64,000 nucleotides of DNA, from the NCBI GenBank assembly GCA_003290165.1, contig QNQO01000520.1, forward strand, positions 496,001-560,000, written 5' to 3'. Origin of the DNA: Berberis thunbergii. Taxonomy: Eukaryota; Streptophyta; Magnoliopsida; Ranunculales; Berberidaceae. Below the pieces are notes generated by a model. That model was not told where the DNA came from. It did no database searches and worked only from the letters and a program-made list of their open reading frames with translations. Shown here in pieces: positions 34,001-45,560 of this stretch (the stretch's first letter is position 1; each line of letters opens with the position of its first letter). Position numbers and translations under genes: made by a program.

Positions 34001-37000
34001 TTCATCAATTTTTAGCCAGTGTGTATCGTGGCAAGGTTAGATGTCGCATACTTCAAGTGCACTTCACTTTATGTTCCATGACCGGTTGCTTGTCCTCGTA
34101 TGATTTCATTGGCTTTAAACTCGAGGACGAGCTTCTTCAACATGGAGAGGTTGATGTAATTAGGTTTTTTTAGGAATAATATTTTTTAGTTATATTGTAA
34201 TATGATCTATCTAGTAACAGTCTAAATAGAACATTGCTTCCTATTAGGTCTAAGGTTTGCTTTTTATAAATAGAAGCATAGATAGTTCATTGTAATCAGT
34301 TCATTGATTGAAATAATATTTTATTTCTTAGTTATTTTTCTTTATTTTATCATTATCATTTTGAATTATTCAATTTATTGTTCTTTTATTCTATCATGAC
34401 CACACTAACCCACCCAAGTCATCTATAATTTCTAGACAATTTCCCACGACTTGCATCTCAACAAAATTTGACACAAATTTCTAAGACTGAGGTGAGGGCC
34501 CAAAATGGCTTAAAAATGAAAAACACAACAATTTTTTAGAAAGATTGGCTAGCATATAACCATTATAAATAAAAATCATGAAAAAGGTCCATGAGATATC
34601 TCCTTCCCTACCACGACGACCGGGACACCCCCCGCGACCACCATCACTCACTATCACCAACTTCGCCCCTTTCTGTTCTCCCTACACAAAGTACCACCAC
34701 CCATGACCTCATATCTCTTATCAGAGCTTCAGATTCTGAGAGTAAGTGATTGATGTTTTCAAATTGAAGGCACAAAGCCACATAAACTGGCAGATTGGAA
34801 AAAAAGACCAAAACTCAGGCTGTGTAATCTGATTTGAGGGAGCATAAGAAAGGGAATGAATGAGAGAATAAAAGATATAGAACAAGAAGGTGGTGGTTTT
34901 GGATGGTCAACTCAATGCTCATTGACCTTGAGAGGTTTGAACCAGTGGATTCTCATGATGATATTCCGGCTATTATTGGATCAAAATTAGGTTTTCTCCC
35001 TTCAATTGAGGGTACTTATAGAGTTCGAACATATATTAAAAACATTTTTCATCATAATCACATCTATTTCATTTTCAGTATTAGTCTGTTCATGTAAACT
35101 TTATAGAGTTCAATCCATCCGAATGCCACCATCAAGCATCAACTATGCACTATCACGAAATATAGCCCTTAAAGAGCAATATTGTCCTTCCATCCAATCC
35201 ACATGGATAAGCATCAAGGCAGCCCTCACCGTTCTAGAGCTTTCCAATCTAATTGAAATCTCAGTGAAACATACTGGGTGATTTTCTCAACCACATCCTT
35301 TTGAAAAATTCTGGGTTGCTTTTTTTTTTCTTTTTATGTTCTGAGTTTCACACATCTCTGATGTACTAACCCTCAACCCTGAAAACCCTCAATGCTAAAA
35401 GATGTTGCTACCTCAAACTGCTAAAAGATGTTGCTTCTAGCTTTCTCCATACATAGCCAATGACTAACTAGATTATCTCCTTACATATATTCATTTCTTC
35501 TCAAATAATCATTGCTTGAATATAATCAAATACCTCGACACTTTGACCAAAGTAGAACGTCCCACCTCTCTCTGAAATTAACTTTGTTATTACAAGAAAC
35601 TAACTGAACTCAATTGGAAATGAAAATCATAGTAAGAAACCATTCTCAGATATGCACATAATAACGTTAAGTTTAAAATCTCACCTCAAATCTAAGGCCA
35701 TCCCCACCACCTCTGCGCATGAAGTCCAATGCATTACGAATCTGTTACAGATAAATAAATGGAACACCATAAGCTTTCAAGTTAAATGTTTATATTCCAA
35801 AACAGCCTCATGTGCTACATCTTAACGATAAAAGTTACTCGTATGTATAGTTACAGATGATGAAGTAAAAGTGCCAAAGGAATCACTCAACATTAATGTT
35901 AACTACATATGTAACAATGATGCTCGAAGACATGGCACGTTACTTAATTTTTCAGTAATAGGCCATTAATTGTTGCTACATATATGTACTACTAATTTTA
36001 CTAATTTTCTAACATGATGCTTGTAACATCTGTATAGAATTGAAACTAGGTTGATGATATAAGATGGAGTGTCCGGGTGTTGGAGTATCCAATGCATGTC
36101 GGAAATTTTTTTGAAAACGAAGTTCCATTGCTACATAGTTAATTACTTGTATCTCAATGAGAAATCTCTATAAATCATAAATTAGAGCAATAATGTAGAC
36201 ATTAGATTGGTTGATAAAATTGCTGATTTCTTTTCAGTTAACTGTAATAAGACCTTTGTACAATGCAATCCACTATAAAAATATAGGTTTAATCATTCTT
36301 CATAAGTCCTATTGCCATAAGTGTGCAATCCTATCAGACCATTTTATCCATATGCTGGTATACTACTCAATACAGCATTGCTGCTGATCCAAAGGTTTGG
36401 CATAGTTGACCAAGGGCACGGAGCTCGAATCTTATCAGGACTTCCTAACAACGAAGCCAACTCTCAAGGAGTCACTACACATCTCTCACATTCCACAACC
36501 TGCTTTGAGTAGTCATATATCCACAACTTTCTCACTATTAATGGATTGTTTTTACATTTGATGCCACAAACCCACAACATCTAGGGTATGCTTCAGTAAT
36601 GACCAGATCCACACCTTTGGAGACATATTTCCATATTACCGAATAGAGATTTAAAGGAAGGAAGCGGGTAGTTTACTCGCCGAGCACCAACTACTAACAG
36701 CCATGATAGCGCATTTCTAAAACTGGTATTCGGTCACCAAAACTCAGCCAAAGTAATGCAAACTTGGTCTCGGGAAGTAACAGGCTTAAACCCTCGGTTA
36801 GTCCATTTTTTTAATTACTTTTTCTACTCTAAAGAAAGAGAGGGAACTCAACCATGTGCTCACTCAAGGGGAGAACTCAATAACATACTCTCTTGTCATT
36901 GAATATCTTTCCTTTTTTTCCCTAAAATCAATGGTTGCTAATTGATATCATCCAACCATCCATTATGGTGGTCATATCAAAGGACCACTCGTAAGCCATT

Positions 37001-38775
37001 AGCTCTACAAGGAATCCATTTTTAAAATGGTTCTCAATTCTCATCACATAAACAAAGGTCTCAAATCAAAATACACACCCCAAGTGACCTCTCGTAACGC
37101 AAATACAAATTTTTGGGATGATTAGTAGACATTGATTTATTATAAACAATAAAAAGGTATTTTGTAATGTTGAATTTCTAAGTTTGCTTGGATTTTCTCA
37201 TGTTATGTAGTCAACTAATTACATTTAAAGATTTTTTGTTGGTACTTTTTAACTATATCCAGTGATAATATATTATGAATTATGATAGGTATTGAAAATG
37301 TTGAATTTGTTTCACAGTTATCAAAACATTAATCATATCGTATATGAAACCTAAAATTAAGATACACGTATCGGAATGTATCGTGTATCGAAAGATACGG
37401 TGCAAAAATCAATATAGAAATATACACTATATATTTAAGCATATAAATACATAAATAAGACTTATTCAAGCAAGATGGTCCCAAAAATACTTACTCCCAA
37501 AAATAATGCCTCCTCCATTAACAATGTTAAAAGGTATGTGATCTTAAGACTTATTTCAAATACCCACAATACCCTTCAAATGCCAAGCACGTGCATTCTT
37601 CTTCCCCAAATTTGTTTCCGCAAACAAGGCCACCTTCACCACCCAAAACCATAGGTTCCATCCATCACTCTCTTCTCTCATTTCGTTCAATCACTTCAAG
37701 ATCCTAGCTCGCTCGATAAGAGGCAATTCATCATGCTGCCTCCGGGAAGAAGAGTGTGGTGGTCAAGAACCACCGAACTCCATCTCACGTTCCTATTGTT
37801 GAAGAAAACCAAGACGGAGGAGATTCCTCCTCCTTCGAGTTCGATTTAGATCTCAGAAGCAGTTTCAGCTGATGTGCTAGAAACCAAACAAGAAGACGCG
37901 GTGGTTGTACAAAAAATACAAGAAAAACTCACAAAGAACATGACAAAGATACAACAAGGGTTGTTGTTGAAATGGAGGCTGAACATGAAAAAGATACAAC
38001 TAGTTCTCTACTACAAATTAAACGCCAAGTTGTAGAAGACAAATAAGGTTGTTGACCCAACCACCATCACCCAACTCCATTAGCACTTGCAGCAACACCA
38101 ACACAACCTCTCAGGTCACAAGCACTCTGTTCAACAATAAGCAATCTCTTCCCTTTTATCTATTTATGATCCAATTAACTTTTCCGACAAATTCAACAAC
38201 CACATACAAGAGCTCTTTTGAGGATAATAAAATATACAACTCAAAATTCATTGTAACTTTCTGGACAATAGACAAAAATTAGGGCTTCCAAATTCTGGGT
38301 GGCAGCAAATTTGGGCCTTACCTTTTGACCCGACAATTGAGGCTTTGTCGAGATCTTTTTGTAGGTGGGAAGAGAGGGCATGGGGATAATGGTTAACGGC
38401 AGTGACGGTGGTCTTGTTTGCGAAAACAAACTTGAGGAAAAAGAATGCACGTGTCTAGCACATGAAGAGTAATGTGGGTATTTGGGGAAAAAGTTCTTAA
38501 GAGTCACGTGCCTCTTAACATTGTTAATAGGGGAGGTATCATTTTTGTAAAGTAATAAAGTTTGAAATAGAGGCAACACATAGAAAAGCCCATTGAAATA
38601 GAGGCAAATTGCAAAAAGCCCATTGAAATATGACGTGCAACACATAGAAAGCTATTGGTTATTATCTATCCATTCATTCATGTTACTTTTACAAGAACAA
38701 TACGTCATTGCATCATTTTATATCGGTATATTGTAAAATTATTAAGATACATGTACATATATATAAATATATATA

Positions 38776-38814
<39 letters not shown>

Positions 38815-39257
38815 ATTGATCAGGATTAGATGCAATACAAATCGTGTATCGTATTGTAAGATCTTGATAACTATGATTTGTTGATATTTCTTTTGTTAAT
38901 AGTATTACTAAGAGATATATAAAATTTCTTATGGGGATGATGCCCCAAGAATTTTTTCGATTACTTAACTGAAGATCTCGTTACTCAATCTAGTCGTTAC
39001 CAAGTAACACACAAACTACCCTAAGTGTTTGAAAATCCAAATATGTTTTGATATCTTTAGGAGCATGCTTTGGCGAAACTTGACCGGCCTCATAGTTCCA
39101 ATAATCACAAAATTGTGTGTAGGGTTTGGATATGATAACAAATGCTTTAATATGAAACAATCCGCAATCAAAGCATGCAACAAGGATATATTATTTATTT
39201 TATCATTATTAATTTTATTCTCATTTTTTATTATTATTATTATTTATTGCTTTTTTT

Positions 39258-39306
<49 letters not shown>

Positions 39307-42120
39307 AGGCTAGATTTGATACCGAATAAATTTAACACATTGTTTGGCGATAGTTTTTACTCTTCTTCTCTTGTCATCTTCCTAGCATATCATTGTTTGG
39401 GATTGCCAACACTTGCACTCTGATGAATATAGTATACTACAAAATTTGATTCTAAAGCAGCTCCCCAAGTTCCCTAGCTTCATCTTCTCTACAGATCATC
39501 GCGTATCAAGCTTTAAGAGAAATCATGGCTCAAAGTTATGTACAAAATCCACTTTCTTAATCAATCATTGCCTGCCATCATGTCCTAGAAAGTGATTCTT
39601 AAGAGCTCTAATGGAAAGGATTCAGAAGTCAGAAATATGTAGCTATTCAATCCAAAGGACAAAGTACATACTAGAGTGCTTCAACTATGATATCTTCACT
39701 TTTTTTAATTTGGTTTCAGGTTGTCATTACTTCTATGATAATGCAAAGTAGTGCAGTTTTTATTTAGGAAAATATGCATTCAAAGTAGTCTGTATGGAGT
39801 CAAATATTTGGGTGAATAACCCAATGCAATAATAATAACAAGGAAAACTATTTGATTCATCCTAATAATGATGCCTAGATGCCCGACTTTGAGCGTCCAG
39901 AAGTGAAGATCCAAGACCTGCAGAGGTATAATGCTAAAGTAGATAGAAACCAAATTCAGTGTATCTGGAAACAGATGTCTACAGAAAATTTTGACCAGGA
40001 GTAGAAAAGTGATATTTCTATTTCAAGCTGTTATCTTTGAAGAGGGGGATGCTTAGAAAGCATAAGCATGTATATTTCAGTTCAAGGCCTTTTGCTTGCT
40101 GATATTTTGAAAATACTGCTGATTATATGGGAGAAGATAAAACAACAATCTATCATTAGCTGCCTGATAAATGACCAAGTAAGTTCATGCTTATCTTGGG
40201 TTACAAACGAGATATGAGTAACTTCAAACTACAGTAACCAAATACAACAAAATAATAATTCATCAACCCTACAATTTGAGATATCAAAATAAGATTCAGT
40301 AAGCAGATTAAATATCTTGGCAGAAATAAAGCATAGATAAACTAATAAATGGTTTGCGTTAAGGACTAACCTCAGAAACTAATCTACTTCTCCCTTCACC
40401 AGATGATGAGGGCAAGGAACGAAATGACAAGGGAATTTCAACTGGACCACCACCTTGTCTGTCCATCCGCAAACCTGACCTCGGATAAGGCTGATGATGC
40501 ACTTGGCGACCAGCTCCTGAAAGAGCAATCTCTTGAGAGGAAACAGGAACACCAGAACGCAGTGAATGGAGGCTGCGACTATGACCTCCAGATTCAGAAC
40601 CAGTAGATGAAAAAAAAGATTGGCGAATTTCTGATAACCTCCGCGGATATTGAGGGGGAGGATTATGGAGTGGCAACCAAGTAGGAGCAGTGGGTGGATG
40701 AACTCCTGAACTGGAGCCAACCCGAGAACTAGAAGCAGCATTTCCAGGAACGATAATATTTCCATTGGCTGAATTCCAAGTTGTTGGATCTTGTGATGAA
40801 GTCCTGGCCTCAGGCGCTAGTAGAAACATAGGGTGTTCTGAGATATTTCTAGGAACATTTCTTGCATTTGCCTCTCCAGGTATTATAGAACTCGACGAAC
40901 TACCAAGTCTTGAAGATGGCCCATGCCACAGAGAAGGGTGCATGTTTCTTGGCATACCAGGAATATGCAGGACCTGAGATTGACTCTGAGCACTTGTACT
41001 GGCTGCTGTAGGCCTCAAATCTAAAGGGTGATCTGACGAGAGAAGTCTAGGTGATGATGAATGAGAGGATATAATACGAGAATGCCTGCCATTTCCTGTT
41101 GATGACAAATTAGATGGGGCACGGTCTTGTTGATGTGCAGGGTTCATTCTCATACGGAAGTTTCTTTGGGAGCTTTCCACGTTAGTGGGTGCATTTAAAG
41201 GAGGGCTGTCAGAAGCTAATGCCATATCAACACCAAGTCTAGGATTCAGCTGCTCATGAGGATTACCAGAAGGAGCTTCTCTTGATGTAGATACATTTGA
41301 ACTACTGGCAGCATCATATGTTGCATGAACAGAACTCCAGATACTGTTTTCAGGTCGCTGAAAGCAGCTTGAACTTCCACCTAATGACAATTGCCCGGAT
41401 ACGCCTTCAAGTGCTTTTCGTTTGCAGGATGAACGTCGCCCATCTAGTGAACAACCGGGCCTACCATCACTTGCTTGAGCCAAATACCCACCACTCGCTG
41501 AAGCTGCCCCAGAAGAATTTGTAGAACCACTGGCATATGGAATCTGCTCAGCTTCAGATCCACCTGGTTTATGGACATGAAGAGATGCACCTGTTTCCAT
41601 GGCCTGAACACCATCATTATCTGCATATACTGCATTTAAGTTTATATTTCGAGCAGTAGAAGACCCAGAATTTTGCAAAAATAATGGCCCATTTGGGGGC
41701 TGATTGTTATTGAGGTTTATATTAACACTTTCAATTGATAGAACGTCAGTTGATCCATATCGCCTTTCTTCCGATCTTGGACCCGCTCCAGTACGATTAC
41801 TCAACGGAGATGCCCATCCATGTTCCATTTTGGTATCATCATGAATGATGTGGTTTTCCAGTATGGTTCTCACTAGAGCTAGGTTCCCCTAAACTCCAGG
41901 TGCTCAAGGTCCTCCCATCATGGCCAACAGGATCTGAGAATGTGATACTTGCATCATTTGGGGGTAAAAAACAGTCTGGCAACTGGTTCTCTACTGGATT
42001 CAGCATAGTATTCCAAAAATGTTGCTGCTCAATGCCAACACCAGTGTTAGTTGAACCAGATCCATGATCTAAATCAAACGTCTCCATGAAGGAATCAATC
42101 GTTCCCCTTTGCCCTTGCAT
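30950..42120 (-). CDS. RING-H2 E3 ubiquitin ligase, MBR1/MBR2/HIP1/RHG1A type (spliced gene)
   Basis: Joined coding exons: 42120-40371, 35741-35685, 31485-31387, 31310-31167, 31081-30950, all with GT-AG introns and phase-0 joins, giving about 726 residues. The start MQGQRGTIDSF at 42120 is the conserved family N-terminus. A long Ser/Asn-rich region follows, then IRNALDFMRRGG, LHDRHRDMRLDVDNMSYE, LALEERIGNVSTGLGEE and a C-terminal RING-H2 finger (CCIC, CGHDFH, CPIC). In Arabidopsis, MBR proteins act in ubiquitination of the Mediator subunit MED25 and affect flowering; that role is family knowledge, not shown here. One oddity is a 1-nt frame break near 41838-41873. This is the only likely functional host gene in the window. 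Confidence 0.92.
31167..31310 (-). CDS. Ligase coding exon 4
   Basis: 48 codons, phase 0 on both sides, from ELLALEERIGNVSTGLGEEI to EVEPCCICQ, which gives the first C-x2-C zinc pair of the RING. It is separated from the last exon by an 85-bp intron. Confidence 0.93.
31387..31485 (-). CDS. Ligase coding exon 3
   Basis: 33 codons reading DVFILDQSMLYGMADLHDRH and then RDMRLDVDNMSYE, a block strongly conserved in the family just before the RING. The 76-bp intron to the next exon is near the lower limit for plants. Confidence 0.93.
32182..32608 (+). repeat. 5' LTR with internal short-repeat expansion
   Basis: The 5' LTR is about 180 bp longer than the 3' LTR. The excess is repeats of AGAAGCATAGGTAGTTCATT and shorter variants between about 32280 and 32500 (some eight copies), where the 3' LTR has a single copy near 34272. 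Confidence 0.8.
33640..33895 (+). repeat. Imperfect tandem duplication of about 130 bp
   Basis: Two adjacent copies share TTCCCAATTTGTGAGCCATT, TTTCCCATTTTTGAGCAA and GATGTTCCTACACAACA. They lie inside the LARD-like element. The open frames on both strands over it (33544-33858, 33662-34015) are by-products of the repeat. Confidence 0.8.
34152..34396 (+). repeat. 3' LTR of the LARD-like element
   Basis: It starts TGATGTAATTAGG after a purine-rich tract (34142-34150) and ends TTCTATCA. It matches the 5' LTR at both ends. Confidence 0.75.
34397..35684. other. Intronic sequence without identified features
   Basis: Part of ligase intron 2. Small open frames near 34903-35281 have no family signature. 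Nothing else is seen. Confidence 0.5.
35685..35741 (-). CDS. Ligase coding exon 2
   Basis: 19 codons reading IRNALDFMRRGGGDGLRFE between a CTGTAACAG-side acceptor and a GTGAG donor. This small exon links the disordered N-terminal part to the conserved pre-RING block. The family consensus is usually shorter by a few Gly here. Confidence 0.92.
37315..38877. mobile_element. Inverted-repeat element (MITE or fold-back type)
   Basis: The outer ends are an imperfect inverted repeat based on AGTTATCAA with TATCGTAT/ATACGATA (about 37317-37400 and 38800-38877). Inside is a second, longer inverted pair of about 140 bp: 37497-37640 against 38401-38545. Shared blocks include CATTAACAATGTTAA, AAATACCCACA, CACGTGCATTCTT and GCAAACAA. 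No transposase is present. The two inverted pairs may be one element or a nested pair. The superfamily is not identified. Confidence 0.6.
38757..38812. repeat. AT dinucleotide microsatellite
   Basis: Nearly pure TA repeat of about 50 bases with one interruption, inside the inverted-repeat element. Confidence 0.95.
39251..39305 (+). repeat. T17 followed by G38 homopolymer tract
   Basis: Seventeen T are followed directly by thirty-eight G. A pure G run of this length is very unusual in plant DNA. The open frames over it encode Phe/Leu then poly-Gly and are not genes. It may be real intronic DNA or an assembly or read artefact. Confidence 0.95.
40371..42120 (-). CDS. Ligase large first coding exon, with a 1-nt frame break
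   Basis: 1750 bp, one more than a multiple of three. ATG at 42120 reads MQGQRGTIDSFMETFDLDHG on to GEPSSSENHTG and would stop at about 41839. The family-typical continuation DDTKMEHGWASPLS is one frame away and stays open to the donor after SRLVSE (40371). An extra base in the A run complementary to 41854-41857 would explain this, but the exact site cannot be fixed. The region is Ser/Asn/Gly-rich and probably disordered. If the break is real, translation could start only at a downstream Met such as 41873 or 41828. Confidence 0.85.
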
Positions 42121-42209
42121 ATAGACGAATGGTTTTCCTTATAAGTTATGCCAACCAAAGCAATGGGCTTCAAGTTAAGTAGTTCTCTGAAACGCCAATA
42201 TCATGTACC
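42121..42209 (-). other. Ligase 5' UTR segment next to the start codon
   Basis: An acceptor (CTGCAG, AG at 42211-42210) precedes 89 bases of leader before the ATG, so the 5' UTR is interrupted by a long intron. No upstream ATG in a long frame is evident. Confidence 0.6.
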
Positions 42210-45145
42210 CTGCAGATTGCATAGAGTGAAAACACCCAACCAAAAAAAAAAAATGTAACATCTGTAATGAATAATTTATAACATAAAAGGCAAATGCATT
42301 TAGCAGGTATCACTAAGAACAACCTAAACAGAAATATGCAGCTCAACCAAAAGATAGGTTGCATATTCTTAATCTTTTTTCCTAACTACATGGCAAGGTG
42401 TTGCACCATATCCAAATCCATATACTTCATTCATGTTTCTAAACTCTTAACTTGAGCTAAAACAAAATTTCCCACCAAATTAAAGACGATGACTTATAAA
42501 AAGTTAGCACATTATTTCAAAGCTAAAACGATTAAATGTTAGAATATACACAAGAAAGTTGTGCACCTCAGCATTGGAGCATACAAAAAGGTATATATAA
42601 GGTATAACCGTATATGCCTCTATTCATGAGGTGTAAGCCTCCAATCATGAGGTGCAAACCTATGTTGTAATTAAGCCTTGATGTAAGCCTTTGACACATT
42701 GCAACTGGCCTCGCCTTGATGACTTAAGCCTCCTACAATTTTTGGATTTACCAACTAGATTTTTTATTTTCCTCTTGAGAAAGTACGAAATTTATTTAAT
42801 CCACCATCACAAAGTCAGAGAAGAAGTAACCTGAAGTAAAACCCATCACCTCCATGCCAAAGCTCAAAGAGACATCCAGCATTAGCCCACCTCATATACA
42901 ATTATTTACATACACAGTCTCTACCCCCTCCCAAAAGTGCCCATACATGCAGCAGTATACCTAGGATCAGTGTCCAATCTTTCCAATCCTCTTCAGTACC
43001 CTCATCACCACCTTCTCATTCACCTGAACTATCACCATTCCTGGGCGCCTATAGAATTAAGTCATCCTCCTCAAACCCAGTCACTCCCAAACCTTGCACA
43101 AAGTTGATTGGTATTCTTCCTACTCAGAAGACACGACTGACTAATCCAACCACCCTCATTCACATCTAAATCAACACTGAGCCTCTATGAACATTTTTCC
43201 CCTTATGGCCTGGCCTTGAATGTTGTTCTATTTCTTGCCAGAAGCATACATACACCTATATATAAAAGACGAACCAATTTTTCTACATTTTTGCTTCTTT
43301 TTTTTGGCAAATTTCTAGTAGGAAGGTGCTCCCATTTCCGAAATATACCTTGCTACGACAGCGACCTTTGGAGGTATATATTAATCGACATATCGTCCAA
43401 GTTTAGTTTCCACACCTGTTTGTCCTGGTTTATGAGCCTCTAGATATCATATAGAAACTTTAGGAAACATTGGTCATGCACATTACTTCATCTTATCAAT
43501 TACTGTAGTTTGCCTTGATGTCCATATTGGTCTGCTTGGTCAACCAACCTTTAAGCTAATATAATATAAGAGTAGGGTTTATAGTTTAAACCAGAGCATT
43601 GGTTGGAAATTATGGGTTATTTAAGTTGAATATACCACTCATGAGCTACCAATTTTGGACTCTGCTTTTCTATCTACAAAACAACTGATGCTCTCATGCT
43701 CATGAAAAGGACTGAGATTGCAATTTTCTTCCATAGTCCATTATATTTAACCATCACTTCAACCCCATTGGTCACTAGACAACACCAGGAGTGAATCCTA
43801 CACACTTCTGTGGCAAACCAAGTCAAATAACAAATCATTTGATGCAATTGTGCAATGTTTTCATTCTTATAACAAACCAAACATTACATAAACTCCCCTA
43901 CTAACAAACAAAAACACAAGAAGCCCTATCCATCTATTGTGACAACAGTAGAAACACATCAATGATTCCCAAACTCAATGTATTGGGATATACCTTCAAT
44001 ATGAATGCCCCATAAAATACTTAAATGGTAGCATATAAATACCAGGGTTAACTAACTTGCATTCCAATATTCGTACACGTTCTGATTAGAAACACAAAAA
44101 AATTGCCTATTAGGATTCTAATGCATCATAGAACCATGCAATAAACACATCAATGATTCTCAAACTCCCCTACTAACAAACAAAACACAAGAAGCCCTAT
44201 CCATCTATTGTGACAACAGTAGAAACACATCAATTATTCTCAAACTCAATGTATTGGGATATACTTTCAACATGAGTGTCCCATAAATACTTAAATGGTA
44301 GCATAAAAATTACCAGGGTTAACTAACTTGCATTCCAATATTCGTACACGTTCTGATTAGAAACCCAAAAACAACTGCCTAATATGATTTCAAATGACTT
44401 CTAATGCATCATTAGAATCATGCAATAAAACAAATTCAATTCACAAAGACTTCCCTTTATCCCATTGATTCCCGAGGCAACCACTCCCTCCTTCAGCTGC
44501 TGTCTCCTTCGTAGAGGGACAATCTCTAAAGGAAGAAACAACTCATAAACAAGTTAAAACAGGATATATGGGGATTCTATCATGGGATTTGAGCAGGCAA
44601 AGCAAGTAAGAGAACAGGATAGATAACCACCTAGTCTAAGTTACCACCAAACTCAAGTTACAGGAAGAATATTATTCAAAAGTTCCCAACCATCTCATAG
44701 GAACAACCCATACCCTGATTTTTATCATCAGGCAACCCAGCTGTGTCCACCCAAGGAAGAACTGTCACCCGGGTCGGCGCGGAGGATCTAAGCTAAAAAC
44801 TCCACACATACCACATACCCAAACATCAAGAGAACAGCTATACCCCATAAGTAACATCTACATTCATCATCTCTTAAAAAAAGTTAAAAAAACACACATG
44901 TAGACATCAACTGCCCCGGTCAACAAAACACACACACACAAAGTGGAAGAAAAATAAAAATAGTATTTTTAATTTGTTTTCGTGATAAGCAAAGTTGGCT
45001 CCTTTGATGAAATTTCCACACAAGATTCCTAACTCGTTCTCTACTGTTGGTAACAATCAACAGCAACAACAGAGGAATCGAGATTGACCTGAAAAATCAA
45101 GAAAACGAGATGAATTGAAGCAAACAATCGGAAAAAAGAAGGTAC
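42210..45145 (-). other. Probable 5'-UTR intron of the ligase gene (2.9 kb)
   Basis: A donor GTACC after 45146 pairs plausibly with the acceptor before 42209. An alternative acceptor TTTTTCAG lies before 45088, but would make a 57-bp intron, short for plants. The only structured feature inside is the duplication at 43891-44435. Confidence 0.5.
43891..44435. repeat. 272-bp tandem duplication
   Basis: Two adjacent copies (43891-44162 and 44163 to about 44435) share AACTCCCCTACTAACAAACA, GAAGCCCTATCCATCTATTG, TCAATGTATTGGGATATAC and GGGTTAACTAACTTGCATTC in order. They differ by scattered substitutions and small indels. Confidence 0.88.
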
Positions 45146-45560
45146 CTGCAATCCAGGAAGATCGGTTGACTGATGGATCGGTTTATGAAAACGGAAAGAA
45201 ACCCAGAAATCTTTTAAACTGACGAAGAAAACCCACTCTTCTGTCTCCGTCTCTCCCTCCTCTGTGTTGATGATGATGATGATGATGATGATGTTGATCA
45301 GATAAGAACAAAGAAAGAAAGTTTGGGTTTGCTTGTAAGGAAGATAGAGACGACAAGAAGCACCGATGAAAGGATAGAAACGCAAGGTCGGTAGAGAGAT
45401 GATAGAAAGGGTGAGGAGAGGACCTTGAGAGAGAGAGAGAGAGAGAGGTGGGTGTGAATGGGTGATTAAGGAGGAGAGAGTAATCAAAATGAGAGAAAGA
45501 GAGACCCAAACAACAAATAATAAAAAAGAGAGAAGGAAATGGAGGAGGAAAATAAAGAAA
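45146..45560 (-). promoter_or_regulatory. Ligase 5' leader exon and core promoter region
   Basis: On the minus strand this is pyrimidine-rich, with CT dinucleotide tracts (complement of 45428-45450 and 45597-45613) and a CAT trinucleotide run (complement of 45267-45296). It ends GATTGCAG|GTACC at 45146. CT-rich leaders are common in plant genes with 5'-UTR introns. No convincing TATA box or start site is seen. Open frames here (45041-45487, 45183-45725) are low-complexity by-products. Confidence 0.5.

Larger units (their letters stand above)
32182..34396 (+). mobile_element. Non-autonomous LTR retrotransposon (LARD-like), gypsy-type ends
   Basis: The 5' LTR is 32182-32608 and the 3' LTR 34152-34396, both opening TGATGTAATTAGG. 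A degenerate primer-binding site, TTGGTAGAGCC, follows the 5' LTR; it resembles the initiator-tRNA site with three bases lost. Before the 3' LTR lies AAACTCGAGGACGAGCTTCT and a purine tract, the usual gypsy pol end. The 1.5-kb interior has no protease, reverse transcriptase or integrase. Flanking bases CAACC and TGACC do not match well, so the target duplication is unconfirmed. It sits in antisense orientation in the ligase intron. Confidence 0.75.
31486..35684 (-). other. Ligase intron 2 (4.2 kb)
   Basis: GT donor at 35684-35683 and AG acceptor at 31487-31486 on the minus strand. Most of its middle is a plus-strand non-autonomous LTR element (32182-34396). Positions 31486-32181 and 34397-35684 contain nothing else I can name. 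Confidence 0.85.
35742..40370 (-). other. Ligase intron 1 within the coding region (4.6 kb)
   Basis: The donor is GTTAG at 40370-40366 and the acceptor ACAG at 35745-35742 (minus strand). It holds an inverted-repeat element (about 37315-38877), an AT dinucleotide tract and the T17G38 tract. Positions 35742-37314 and 39306-40370 show no other features. Confidence 0.85.

Noticed and set aside
39029..39423. Frames with a poly-Gly stretch
   Set aside because: They are produced by the T17G38 homopolymer; not genes.
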